From: a virus
Reading direction: 5' to 3' (one strand)
Virus record (IMG/VR): IMGVR_UViG_3300030329_006583
Span: 1-64,000 of that record
DNA: 64,000 bases
The position numbers and the translations under genes were made by a program. Within the stretch, counting starts at the first letter, position 1. Every line of letters begins with the position of its first letter. This document shows, piece after piece, positions 18,201 to 25,938 of this stretch. The notes beneath the pieces were generated by a model that saw only the letters and a list, made by a program, of their open reading frames with translations, was not told where the DNA came from and ran no database searches.

Positions 18201-18645
18201 GCACAAAATCTGCCAATGAAGTATTATTTGAAATATTTCGTTCAGATTTATTTATTAAAGCATCTGCATCTTCATTATTTGGGGGCCACTCGGCGCCAGG
18301 TTCCACCATGCGATTGTAACTGAAATCTGGCCCCTCGGTAGTAAAATTGTTTTGCGCTTCGGAAGGGATATTACCTAAAAATGTATCCAGGTCAGCCACA
18401 CCTGCGCCGCCGGTTTGAATAGGTGGTGTCGTTGCCGAATTGGTATTATAATCCGGTGAGGGAACATTGGCCTTGGGATCATAACTTACCTTGAAAGTGT
18501 TTGGGCTATCGCCAATTATTTTATTAAGATAATCACCCAAGGTATTCTTGGTTTCCTCAGTAAAATCTGTGGATGGTGGATCAAAGGTGGCTTTTCCATC
18601 CTTGTCCTTTGTATCTAATACCACATATTTTTTATTGTCCGCCAT
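15223..18645 (-). CDS. Large baseplate/tail-tip protein
   Basis: This 1140-residue protein lies between tape measure and hub genes. The first 330 residues are Gly/Asn/Pro-rich. A hydrophobic segment (MVVLAATSLAQMWLFAQFI and LLIAGPAAIGGLFGG, about 335-370) and further apolar stretches to about 560 could be membrane-active or buried. The region around FHAFITNLNETFNPTWGTYD followed by GRMDDVMTLQKTTRQLSLSF resembles tail-tube-like or hub-associated domains that start the tube. The C terminus contains a coiled-coil-rich part and a domain ending DPSIEED. A role as baseplate hub or tube initiator is inferred from position. I do not recognise a precise T4 counterpart. Confidence 0.6.
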   Translation of the reverse strand: MADNKKYVVLDTKDKDGKATFDPPSTDFTEETKNTLGDYLNKIIGDSPNTFKVSYDPKANVPSPDYNTNSATTPPIQTGGAGVADLDTFLGNIPSEAQNNFTTEGPDFSYNRMVEPGAEWPPNNEDADALINKSERNISNNTSLADFVPVGGYRGQAPGGGLLGQKQYDLPEGAKKIQENISTVLQYNRFNPSGQTPFIDDGNQLKSQDDSPILYYNQGELGKYSSSDALHAATLQDFQDLAMRMMQNATGHANTGLGDSDGLTDVTNVQEGHTQVDIYGADGVLPLGVATGLEMFGPDGKFQIPNSEIVGEGAKSFGQLNSPAEPFDGPFPAGMVVLAATSLAQMWLFAQFIQLLIAGPAAIGGLFGGSGDFSSLGEGTIGTDNGINPMGNRPSTWDGYPGQHAPVDKSTGGGLFAGLMTKFLKMLGIPDTHHAWEGCIVRGIELFFGFGRNGLSSLFPGGGAAATFIVAGLGANIVSMAENLLLSSGYYASVMRSVMRDTAQIESAWGDMTGLLGGPQGGLLGLVSSIVNSTTWRWVMVMATLGDRALDADNLYFSPHATNPNALPPAPANRLAKSRVRGGNDQLAWGGNQALSLMLLPRGLQTATAFYKLADIKGSGKISGGVGASLMAGLGLTKFSEDDDKGDVRTTGGLATSNNGIIDPALVKRMEAYLDGEFCPFYFHDLRTNEILSFHAFITNLNETFNPTWGTYDAYGRMDDVMTLQKTTRQLSLSFVIASTNPVDQAGMWYKVNKLVSMIYPQWSPGTMVQGPNSGERFRMPFSQIPTASPIIRLRIGDLVSSNYSRFGLSRLFGLGDANVLSTFGNSATADEITQGIEGLEEGIAQEIIGIKTQIGAGNGPDAGTIPTDMKKLRIRLNQDIKSVKVTNNTTTTPNPSPRVINKIRAGTLFKVKDNIPRKGEDNIGISLSKEAHKVIGAKVFDTDDEASPLLLAAGNMKYKVSFKLPSGDEEEVEIELDPKKVNISIDEASLYATAFDKASESAELNSSVNIGLLKKFFAGKEAESEGGTPNPIVRSFESTMGKGLAGAVTSLAFGYNDAPWGDEFGAKAPIWTTVDLTFNVIHDITPGLASDGSLRAPTHSVGSVVKDLHGSVYDKEYKDKALRAINRSRGIADPSIEED

Positions 18646-18663
18646 CCTGCTTCATCCCCAATT

Positions 18664-18891
18664 TTATTTGCTAAAATTTCGTTTAAATTCCTCTATTTCT
18701 TTCGGGCTCATTTTGCTTAATGCATGTGCAGCTTCACTCAATATATGTGACATATGACGAACCCGTTTTTCTAGAAACTCTGCCTCTGCTTCATTTAGAT
18801 TTTCCTTAAGCCCGTCTAGCACACCTTGATTTTTCATCAAAGTATAAAGATAAGAATTGCTGTTTTCAGGTTTTTTGTTTTTGTCACTCAT
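18664..18891 (-). CDS. Small helical protein next to the tape measure gene
   Basis: This 75-residue protein is charged and predicted helical (GLKENLNEAEAEFLEKRVRH at about 27-46), with no recognisable domain. ATG 18891 has AGGAG six bases upstream, so it is a real gene. It sits between tape measure and the long baseplate protein, a position often used for small tail-assembly factors. Function unknown. Confidence 0.7.
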   Translation of the reverse strand: MSDKNKKPENSNSYLYTLMKNQGVLDGLKENLNEAEAEFLEKRVRHMSHILSEAAHALSKMSPKEIEEFKRNFSK

Positions 18892-18917
18892 AATTTCTCC
18901 TAAGATCTCACACTATA

Positions 18918-21900
18918 TTATACCCGGGGTCCTGGGACTAATCTCAGGTTGTCTTCCTCGCGAACTTCCTCTGGTTTCTTACCACTTAAAAATGCCATAG
19001 TGTTTATCTTGTCCATGTTAACAGTAATATGAAGATTAAATTTAAAACTTCCCTTCCCAACATCTATCATATAACGATTGGCACCGGTGGCAACGGCATT
19101 AGCGAAATTATCTAACGCAACCCCAAAAGTATGATTTTCTACCTGCGCAAACATATCGTCTAGTTCTGCTATTCTTGCGACTACTTCATCAATGGCCACG
19201 AGCGCATCATCACTAACATCAGATCCGACCTTAGATAAAACCTTCCCCAGTGTCACAAAGTTCTTGCCAATCTGGGTAGCATCACTTATACCTGTCTCCA
19301 ATTGCTCTGCAACTTTACCCAAACCTTTAGGGAGTTTCATTGCTGCAATGCTTCCCAAAAGATACTCCACAGAACTGTTATTCATAACCCCATAAGGAAC
19401 AAAAAACGCAGTAACAAAATCCCGAATTAAATCAGCCTCTGTAAAAGGATCTGTTTTACCACCTGAACCAAATGCACTAGAAAGTGTTGTAATCCCATCA
19501 ATCACCGGCGCAAGATCCTTAAATGCACTGGCCATTACCTGTAAGTTCCATTTTTGTTTCTTCCCTATTTTTATGGATCCCACACTTTTAAACATGCGAT
19601 TTAACAGGCCGCCTGAGCCACCGAATTTTTCCATGAAATTGGTAATGGCGGTAATTGTTTTTTCCAGTGGTCCTCCCGTGGTTTTTCCAATAAGGCGTGC
19701 CTGGATTGCTACTACATCCATCGTAGGCCCAGAACCTGCAAATGGTCCTTTTGGATCACCAAACACCTCACCGATACTACCGACTATGCTCATCACAGAT
19801 TTAACAACGTCAAGCCTTTTAATGATAGTGTTGGGATCCTTGAAGACATCGCTACCTACCATACCAAGAAGGCCTACAACGAGGCGTCTAATCCGGGGGA
19901 GTGCACCAACAACAGAATCAACCACACCACCCACGAATGTCGTTTGTTGATCTAAGGCATGCTGAAAACGCCTGACGTTAACGTCATATGACACCTTCTT
20001 ACTCAGGAACTTTGTGGCCAGTTCAATCCCGTCACTACCCATCTTGCCAATCATTGTGATAACCTCCAAGGTAGCTAAAAACATCTTTGAGCCTGCTTTC
20101 CACACCTCGGGGCTAACATCACTTTGACCTATTGTCTTCATCATCGGTTGAAGATCATTGGCTATATCATTCACCACGGTTCCTAAATCCTTAACCACGG
20201 TATAAAACACAGAATCTTTATTGAGGTGCTCCACCAAATCCATGCCTTCCTCACGCATCGCCTCTTTAAGCCTAGCGCCGGATCTGCTTTTTTGATAATG
20301 TTCCAAATCGTCAATTAAGGGTTCTGCAAATTCTCCCATGGTATTGAGAATGGATGACAGGCCTTGAAATATTGGGCCGATAGATTCCATAAATGGACCG
20401 ATTTTTGAAAAATCCTTACCTGCGGTGGCGTGTGTAATTTGTTTAACAAACAGTCCCATTTGTACAATGATAGAATTGATAATGTGAGCTGAAGTTTCCT
20501 TAATCTCACTTACCACATCCCCCATTTCCTTCATGTCCTCGCCCCAGTTATCTGCCGCGGCCTTAAGAATTGTGGCATCGGCGGCGCTTGCACCTAACGA
20601 ACCCACCGTATCCGCCACTGCACTCATTACACCAGCTAGCGCCGTAGCAACTTGTGCACCTTCCTCTGAAATGTCTGGGAGTTTTGCTAACTGAACCATT
20701 TTATCAACAAAGGAAACTAGCCCATTTTGCAAAAGCTTATCAATGAGTATGTGCACCTGGGCCATATTACCAGCAAATGTCTCCACTTTGTCTCCAGACA
20801 TCGCGCTGGGTTTTGCCGCCTGTATCATGGTACCCACGCCTTGGATTATTCCACCCACGGAATTCAGCATGGAACTGACTGCCTCTGTGACAAGTTTGAA
20901 TTTGTTTGGATCACCGATCTTGTTGCTTACGTTTTTAATGGATTCTAGAGCTGGAACTAATTCGGATATTAATATCCCAACAAAACCGGCAATAGCTGCA
21001 AATCCTACGGCTATAATCCCGGCGCCGATACCAAATGATGCAACTGCCAGGGCACCGACCATCGCGGCAACTGGGATCACCAAGGCCATAACGCCTAGCA
21101 TCACGCCTAAACCGGTCATAAATTTACCGGTTGCCTCCAGCCTCTCTACCGATACCTCATCCAACATCCACACAATTGCGCGGCCGATGCCACCGATTGC
21201 CAACATGAATAGACCCAACAATACCATCCCGGTGGCAGTCTCCTTCAATGGAAATTTCCCAACCCAGGCAGCGGCCATGGCAGCGGCCATTCCCCCGGCG
21301 AGCATGGTTGCCATCAAGAGAGAAAAAGCCGTGACCTTTTCGGGAGTCAAGTTGTTAGCCCCATCAATAGCATCAATAAGAGGAATCATCACATATGTAG
21401 TCATCGCATACAAAAATGCGCCAATCATAACCAAATTTGCCGCCTGACCCGCTAATTGCTTACCCAGTTGAGACCAAGTCTGGCCCGCCCCTGCGGCATC
21501 TGCAGCCCCGCCGGCGGAGCTGGCCCAATCAAACATGCCGCCAATTCCACTGACTAGTCCCCCAATAAGTCTCCCAATACCCATAATAGCGGGAATCAAA
21601 ATAGGCGCTAACATCAATGCAATCCCAGCACCTAAGGCATATACTGCATATCTCACATATTCGTTATCCCACAATGATGTAATAATTTCACCAAACCATG
21701 CCTGAATCTTAGGGGCATATTCTTCCCATTTGTTTTGAAGCATGGGAAATACCACATCCCATAGCTCACCTAACGCCACCCCCAGCTCATAAAATGATGG
21801 ACCCAGAGATTCCGCCAATTGGGACCATATTGCCCCAAACATTTCTTTGGTAGCTTCCCATAGTTCACTAAACGGACCAGCAGAAGGATTTTGAATCCAG

Positions 21901-23795
21901 GCAGTAAGCCACCTAATACCCTTCGTAAGGGCTTCAGCAGCAATTTGAGCCAAACCTATAAAAATATTTTTAATGGCTGTCATAAACTCGCCAAAACCGC
22001 CCAACACATCGCCGGCGCCTCCGGTACCGCCTTTCAACCATTTCATAAAAGTGTCACTTATGCTGGATAAAAATGATTTAACCCCTTCCGGACCATCTTT
22101 TATTGCCTTGAAAAATTCCTTAAATGCCTTTTTAATCGGATCTAAAAGTTGTTTTTGAAAACGATTTTTATCAAACATCTGTGATAAACCATCCAACATC
22201 TTTTTAATACCGGGAAAAAATTCAACAAAATCCTTGCCGATTTCTCGAAACGCCCTACGTGTTCTGTGAAGAGCACCCCTGAAATTATTCATTAATTTCA
22301 TAAATGGACGACTCCAAGTAATCCCCTGGAGAAATCCTTCTTGCATTGCTTCTAGGAACGATTTGAGCGGACCACCGGCATGAACCAATTTTTTAATCTC
22401 ATCACGCAGCTCACGAAGAATATTCACAGTTTGTTCCTGTGGGGACATTGCAGCTTCGGCACCTTTCTTAAGCTCATCATAAGACTTACCTTGATTTTCA
22501 AGGGAGAAAATTGACATCATTGTGGCATCGTCCAACCCAAGTTGCTGTTGAATAAAAGCCTTTTGATGGAAATTCATATTAGATATATCTTTACCGGCAG
22601 CAAAAAACGCCCGACGATATTCTTCAATAATTTTAGAGGGATTCTCAGCCTTCATCAGTTTCTGTAAATCTAATTGAACACCCATGGCGGCGCTCAAATT
22701 AGCAACGCTGCTAGCTGCATCCTCAAAATCCAAAAATTTATCCATGATGCCCGCAAGAGCCTTAATGGATACGCCCATTTTTTTAGCATGAGCCGCCACT
22801 GCCACCTGTGTTTCTGTGCTCATGTGACCGAAGTGCAAGAAATCTTCCGCCATTTCACCCAAAGCTTTACCGATGCGTTTGGTAGAAATCCCAAATTCTG
22901 TATACATGGCATGAGCACCGTGGGATATTTTTTCCATATCCTTCACCACATCTCTTCCCATATAAAAAGACGTCTTCATCATCATGGCCTGTTGGTGTGC
23001 GGTCAAGCCAAGAATTTTCCGGTATGCCCCTATTGCCGTGGAGGTAGGTCCCTCAAATAAATGTGCCAATTTACCATATGTATCACCAAGCTCAATCCCG
23101 GTTTCAACGTTATATCTTAGAATAGACGCTAAACCCTTTTGACCAAAACCAAATACCTGGCCCAAACTTAACCCGGTTCCGGCTAGGTTTTTCGATTCTT
23201 TTCGCGCTTGCTTAACAACGCCGATCATTGCCTTACCTTCTTTCTTTGACAATGATCCAAACGTTTCACGGACCTCTTCATAGGCCTCACGTAAATCTGT
23301 CACCGCAGGACGACTACCTGCAAACTCTATTAATCCACCCAGTATCTTTAAAGGCAACATAAGTAGGGACGCGCCAAAGGTCACAATCCCTCTCACGGCG
23401 CTACCAAGGAAACCTATCACGCCCTGAATGGCACCACCAATTTTTCCAAATATAGATGATACCCCTAATAAACCCGCGGCACCTGTCACCACACCAGCTA
23501 TGGAGGAACCGAGGCCACTGCTTTGTTCTGCAGCTTCCTCTGCGGAATCTGCAATGTCATCCATCTCGTCTTTGGTTTTATTGGCTTGTTTTGCGGCGTC
23601 TTCAAGCCCATCTCGCATCTCTTTAACGCGATTGGTGGTATCAGACGGGGGGCAATTAGAAAGTGCCTTACACATCCGCTCAGATATCTTGGATTGATTT
23701 GCAAACAACTTCGCCTGCTTCTTCAGCAAACTCTCGCGTTCCTTAATCAAATCATTAATTTGTTGTTGTAATTGAAGTTGTTGTCCTAAATCCAC
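18918..23795 (-). CDS. Tail tape measure protein
   Basis: This 1625-residue protein is the longest in the window and has tape-measure features. It has a coiled-coil N terminus (about 1-90), Gly/Ala-rich hydrophobic segments near 95-165, and a cluster of long apolar helices at roughly 720-960 (LGAGIALMLAPILIPAIMG, MVLLGLFMLAIGGIG and others). Long amphipathic helices follow to the C terminus. In contractile phages this protein sets tail length and is expelled into the cell on infection, where the apolar helices can insert into membrane. The start is GTG 23795 with GAGGG eight bases upstream. The T4 equivalent is gp29 (590 residues), so this tail should be clearly longer if the length rule holds. 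Confidence 0.88.
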   Translation of the reverse strand: MDLGQQLQLQQQINDLIKERESLLKKQAKLFANQSKISERMCKALSNCPPSDTTNRVKEMRDGLEDAAKQANKTKDEMDDIADSAEEAAEQSSGLGSSIAGVVTGAAGLLGVSSIFGKIGGAIQGVIGFLGSAVRGIVTFGASLLMLPLKILGGLIEFAGSRPAVTDLREAYEEVRETFGSLSKKEGKAMIGVVKQARKESKNLAGTGLSLGQVFGFGQKGLASILRYNVETGIELGDTYGKLAHLFEGPTSTAIGAYRKILGLTAHQQAMMMKTSFYMGRDVVKDMEKISHGAHAMYTEFGISTKRIGKALGEMAEDFLHFGHMSTETQVAVAAHAKKMGVSIKALAGIMDKFLDFEDAASSVANLSAAMGVQLDLQKLMKAENPSKIIEEYRRAFFAAGKDISNMNFHQKAFIQQQLGLDDATMMSIFSLENQGKSYDELKKGAEAAMSPQEQTVNILRELRDEIKKLVHAGGPLKSFLEAMQEGFLQGITWSRPFMKLMNNFRGALHRTRRAFREIGKDFVEFFPGIKKMLDGLSQMFDKNRFQKQLLDPIKKAFKEFFKAIKDGPEGVKSFLSSISDTFMKWLKGGTGGAGDVLGGFGEFMTAIKNIFIGLAQIAAEALTKGIRWLTAWIQNPSAGPFSELWEATKEMFGAIWSQLAESLGPSFYELGVALGELWDVVFPMLQNKWEEYAPKIQAWFGEIITSLWDNEYVRYAVYALGAGIALMLAPILIPAIMGIGRLIGGLVSGIGGMFDWASSAGGAADAAGAGQTWSQLGKQLAGQAANLVMIGAFLYAMTTYVMIPLIDAIDGANNLTPEKVTAFSLLMATMLAGGMAAAMAAAWVGKFPLKETATGMVLLGLFMLAIGGIGRAIVWMLDEVSVERLEATGKFMTGLGVMLGVMALVIPVAAMVGALAVASFGIGAGIIAVGFAAIAGFVGILISELVPALESIKNVSNKIGDPNKFKLVTEAVSSMLNSVGGIIQGVGTMIQAAKPSAMSGDKVETFAGNMAQVHILIDKLLQNGLVSFVDKMVQLAKLPDISEEGAQVATALAGVMSAVADTVGSLGASAADATILKAAADNWGEDMKEMGDVVSEIKETSAHIINSIIVQMGLFVKQITHATAGKDFSKIGPFMESIGPIFQGLSSILNTMGEFAEPLIDDLEHYQKSRSGARLKEAMREEGMDLVEHLNKDSVFYTVVKDLGTVVNDIANDLQPMMKTIGQSDVSPEVWKAGSKMFLATLEVITMIGKMGSDGIELATKFLSKKVSYDVNVRRFQHALDQQTTFVGGVVDSVVGALPRIRRLVVGLLGMVGSDVFKDPNTIIKRLDVVKSVMSIVGSIGEVFGDPKGPFAGSGPTMDVVAIQARLIGKTTGGPLEKTITAITNFMEKFGGSGGLLNRMFKSVGSIKIGKKQKWNLQVMASAFKDLAPVIDGITTLSSAFGSGGKTDPFTEADLIRDFVTAFFVPYGVMNNSSVEYLLGSIAAMKLPKGLGKVAEQLETGISDATQIGKNFVTLGKVLSKVGSDVSDDALVAIDEVVARIAELDDMFAQVENHTFGVALDNFANAVATGANRYMIDVGKGSFKFNLHITVNMDKINTMAFLSGKKPEEVREEDNLRLVPGPRV

Positions 23796-23861
23796 AACGG
23801 TAGCCCTCTACAAAATAAACTGTTCCATAAAGTAATTATGGCGCTGAATAATATTATGGGA

Positions 23862-24116
23862 CTAAAGTGGCCAAGAGAATCCAAAGCATTGCCTAAATTC
23901 ATTAGCTGCAATGCGTTTTTTATTGATTTTCTCCCTGACAATATCTAGCGTAGATGACTCATCATTAAGGGTTTCATATAATTGCTTTGATGCATTAACA
24001 ACATTCTCAGCAATAGAAACGGTCTTTTGATTGCCTGTGAATTGCAACCGTACCGGAGAACCCTTAATATGAGCAGCTGCCGAACCTATAAGTTTTTTTG
24101 CAAAATCTTTCTTCAT
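23862..24116 (-). CDS. Small protein between tail chaperone and tape measure genes
   Basis: This 84-residue protein (start MKKDFAKKLIGSAAAHIKG) has a basic helical N terminus and a helical middle, and ends in an aromatic-rich tail (FRQCFGFSWPL). No known domain is seen. AAGG lies about eight bases before ATG 24116. By position it may help tape-measure or hub assembly. Function unknown. Confidence 0.65.
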   Translation of the reverse strand: MKKDFAKKLIGSAAAHIKGSPVRLQFTGNQKTVSIAENVVNASKQLYETLNDESSTLDIVREKINKKRIAANEFRQCFGFSWPL

Positions 24117-24144
24117 AACACACCTTTATATAAATAGGCATACC

Positions 24145-24357
24145 TTAAGTAAACCTTCTTAATTTTGCCGGTACCTGTGATCTAGATCTACCTTGCAGCT
24201 CACGCCCGGAAGGCGTATTTGAATGTAGGGCACGGGAAGCATTTTGATCTTTCTTATTGGCGCGCTCTATTTCTGTATTAATGCGTTTTAAAAACCATAT
24301 ACGTTGCCATACCGGAAGTGCATAAGCCTCCATGTACGTAAAACCCATATAATACAT
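24145..24357 (-). CDS. Tail assembly chaperone C-terminal part, probably made by +1 frameshift
   Basis: The conventional reading gives 70 residues from ATG 24357, but this ATG has no ribosome-binding site. The frame stays open upstream to 24408 and encodes GLTPDNKEFFLEHIFGL, which reads as real protein sequence. It connects to the preceding gene at a run of seven T through a +1 shift. The segment contains MGFTYMEAYALPVWQRIWFL, a Trp/Arg-rich pattern typical of the T-part of G/GT-like tail chaperones. The most likely product is therefore a fusion of 283 residues from the upstream frame and 87 from this one. An extra T in the assembly would look the same. The C terminus is basic (SRSQVPAKLRRF). 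Confidence 0.7.
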   Translation of the reverse strand: MYYMGFTYMEAYALPVWQRIWFLKRINTEIERANKKDQNASRALHSNTPSGRELQGRSRSQVPAKLRRFT

Positions 24358-24391
24358 TAAACCAAATATGTGCTCTAAAAAGAATTCTTTA

Positions 24392-25258
24392 TTATCCGGC
24401 GTCAGGCCAAAAAAAGCTGGCCCCCATCGGGAGACGTACCTCCGAATGCTCCCCGCAGTGCATGCACTCCATCCATCCCTTCATGTCAATTCCTGGTTCA
24501 TTAGAATCAATGTGTTTTCTCAGGAAAAGAGAATCTCGAGCCGGCATATTACGTACAAAAAAGTTGATCTTATTTTTATCACTCACACCATCTACAGCCA
24601 CAATCTGGCGGGAGAATCTTTCCGTAACCAAGGTGTCAGTTTGCACCCCTTGCTTCTTTTTTCTCTCTGCCATCACCATCATGTCTCTTTCATCAACACC
24701 TGTCATAAAACGAAAACGGATGGTTTTTTTGGTCAATGGTAACTTCACCTCAAACAGATTGGCACCGGCTGCGACGGGAGCCAGGTTCAGTCTCTTAATT
24801 GGTAACTCAGCTAAATTAAATTCCTGCTTGCTTTTTTCATTACATGCAGGACATTCCACCTCTATGGGATATTCCGTACCATAACCCGTTACTCTCACCG
24901 CAGTCATGATTGCATTACGATCACCAACCAACATCTCATTAACATTAATATTTTTGTTAACAAGGCAAGACTTAAGTAATTCAGTGATTACAGTACCTTT
25001 TCTAATCAAAGCACGAGAAGTCAATATATCTTCCTCTCTTGCCGTCATTGCCTTAATGGAAACAGTCTCTTGACAATATAATGGAGAATCGGATTCATAT
25101 ATGACACCCATGGAAGGGAGGGGTACGTTTTCAACTGGAACTTCATACCCAAAGTCATCTTTCATAACATTACTAGTTTGGGTGCCCGGTTGTAAATCAT
25201 TGGGAACACCACTAGTAAATACTTCGTTTCTTGCCTGTCTGGACGTATCGTCTGACAT
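24392..25258 (-). CDS. T4 baseplate-hub/tail-chaperone family protein with zinc-ribbon
   Basis: This 288-residue protein resembles the T4 gp26/gp51-type baseplate assembly family. A conserved-looking block VSIKAMTAREEDILTSRALI (about 66-85) precedes two cysteine pairs, CPAC near 137 and CMHC near 265, that could form a zinc site. It lies between tube and tape measure, where long-tailed phages keep the chaperone pair that coats the tape measure protein. GAGG precedes ATG 25258 by six bases. The 3' end carries a T7 run, and a +1 shift there would replace the last five residues with an 87-residue extension. Catalytic activity is not expected. Confidence 0.75.
   Translation of the reverse strand: MSDDTSRQARNEVFTSGVPNDLQPGTQTSNVMKDDFGYEVPVENVPLPSMGVIYESDSPLYCQETVSIKAMTAREEDILTSRALIRKGTVITELLKSCLVNKNINVNEMLVGDRNAIMTAVRVTGYGTEYPIEVECPACNEKSKQEFNLAELPIKRLNLAPVAAGANLFEVKLPLTKKTIRFRFMTGVDERDMMVMAERKKKQGVQTDTLVTERFSRQIVAVDGVSDKNKINFFVRNMPARDSLFLRKHIDSNEPGIDMKGWMECMHCGEHSEVRLPMGASFFWPDAG
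24409..24415 (-). other. Candidate +1 ribosomal frameshift site (T7 run)
   Basis: The minus strand reads AGC TTT TTT T followed by GGC. In frame 0 the gene ends eight codons later. Skipping one T joins frame +1, which is open for 87 codons through the downstream coding sequence. A shift of -1 meets a stop at once, so only +1 (or -2) is productive. A homopolymer error of one base would have the same effect, so raw reads decide. Confidence 0.6.
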
Positions 25259-25288
25259 CTATCACCTCATGAGTTAATAACTACTCTA

Positions 25289-25317
25289 AATATCATTAAA
25301 ATTTAAATTATTGTAAA
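25289..25317 (-). promoter_or_regulatory. Possible promoter for the tail-assembly/baseplate operon
   Basis: On the minus strand TTTACA (25312-25317), 17 nt and GATATT (25289-25294) lie directly after the tail tube terminator. The -35 box matches 5 of 6 and the -10 box 4 of 6. A promoter is expected here because the terminator would otherwise cut off the downstream tail genes. Confidence 0.4.
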
Positions 25318-25318
25318 C

Positions 25319-25353
25319 AAAAAAACCCCTTACCTCACATAAAGGTAAAGGGG
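25319..25353 (-). terminator. Intrinsic terminator after the tail tube gene
   Basis: Arms 25326-25335 (CCCCTTACCT) and 25343-25353 (AGGTAAAGGGG) pair with one bulged base. On the minus strand the hairpin is followed by a run of seven U (25319-25325). It begins 27 nt after the tube stop codon. A shorter T-run on the plus side means weak activity in the other direction is possible. Confidence 0.88.
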
Positions 25354-25379
25354 CTTTTGCAAATATTTGGGATCACTAA

Positions 25380-25868
25380 TTAGTATTGCAAGACGCAATT
25401 ATCAAAACGAAGTGTCAAACTAATTTCAGCAGGATCCTCTGAACCATAATCCAGATCACCAAATCCTGCGCTGGTGATAAAGCAACCTTTGATATCCCAA
25501 AGTTCAACAACCGTTCCTACAGGATCAAGAAGCTTAAGTTGACAATCCCTCTTGTAAAAATCAGCATAACCACCCCGACCTGACACAGATTCAAAATGAG
25601 TTCTAACCCATTCCATAACCTGCTGTGCACCAGAGGGTGCAATCGGATCGTGAAGAGTCACTGACATAGTTTCAAACTTTGTCTTACCCGCAAGGTAACG
25701 ATGTGAATTGATAAACGGAATTTCCTGTTCTGAAGTTGTGAACGTAGGACGTGCCGCTGTTTTCATCAAATAAGAATCAATACCTTCAATAGCAAAAACC
25801 CAACGAAATTTACGCTTTGGTTCAAACTTATTAGGTAACATATCTGTGACTGAAAGAGTCTCTGCCAT
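25380..25868 (-). CDS. 19: Tail tube protein, gp19 type
   Basis: This 162-residue protein matches gp19 tube subunits in size and pattern: KFRWVFAIEGIDSYLMKTAARP near the N terminus, the SVTLHDPIAP segment (about 80-89), and the closing EISLTLRFDNCVLQY beta strand. It forms the inner tube through which DNA passes. AGGAG precedes ATG 25868. The gene follows the two sheath genes, as 19 follows 18 in T4, and is terminated by a strong hairpin, in keeping with a product needed at many copies per virion. Confidence 0.93.
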   Translation of the reverse strand: MAETLSVTDMLPNKFEPKRKFRWVFAIEGIDSYLMKTAARPTFTTSEQEIPFINSHRYLAGKTKFETMSVTLHDPIAPSGAQQVMEWVRTHFESVSGRGGYADFYKRDCQLKLLDPVGTVVELWDIKGCFITSAGFGDLDYGSEDPAEISLTLRFDNCVLQY

Positions 25869-25938
25869 TTTATTCTCCTAAGTGTTTCCTTTAACTAAAT
25901 ATAATCCTATATTAAAAAGTTTTAGTTTGTTCCCTTAT

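Noticed and set aside
20743-21447. 234-residue open frame on the plus strand
   Set aside because: It is opposite the tape measure gene, has Ala/Pro/Thr-rich composition expected from its antisense, and lacks a ribosome-binding site. Other plus-strand open frames were rejected for the same reason.
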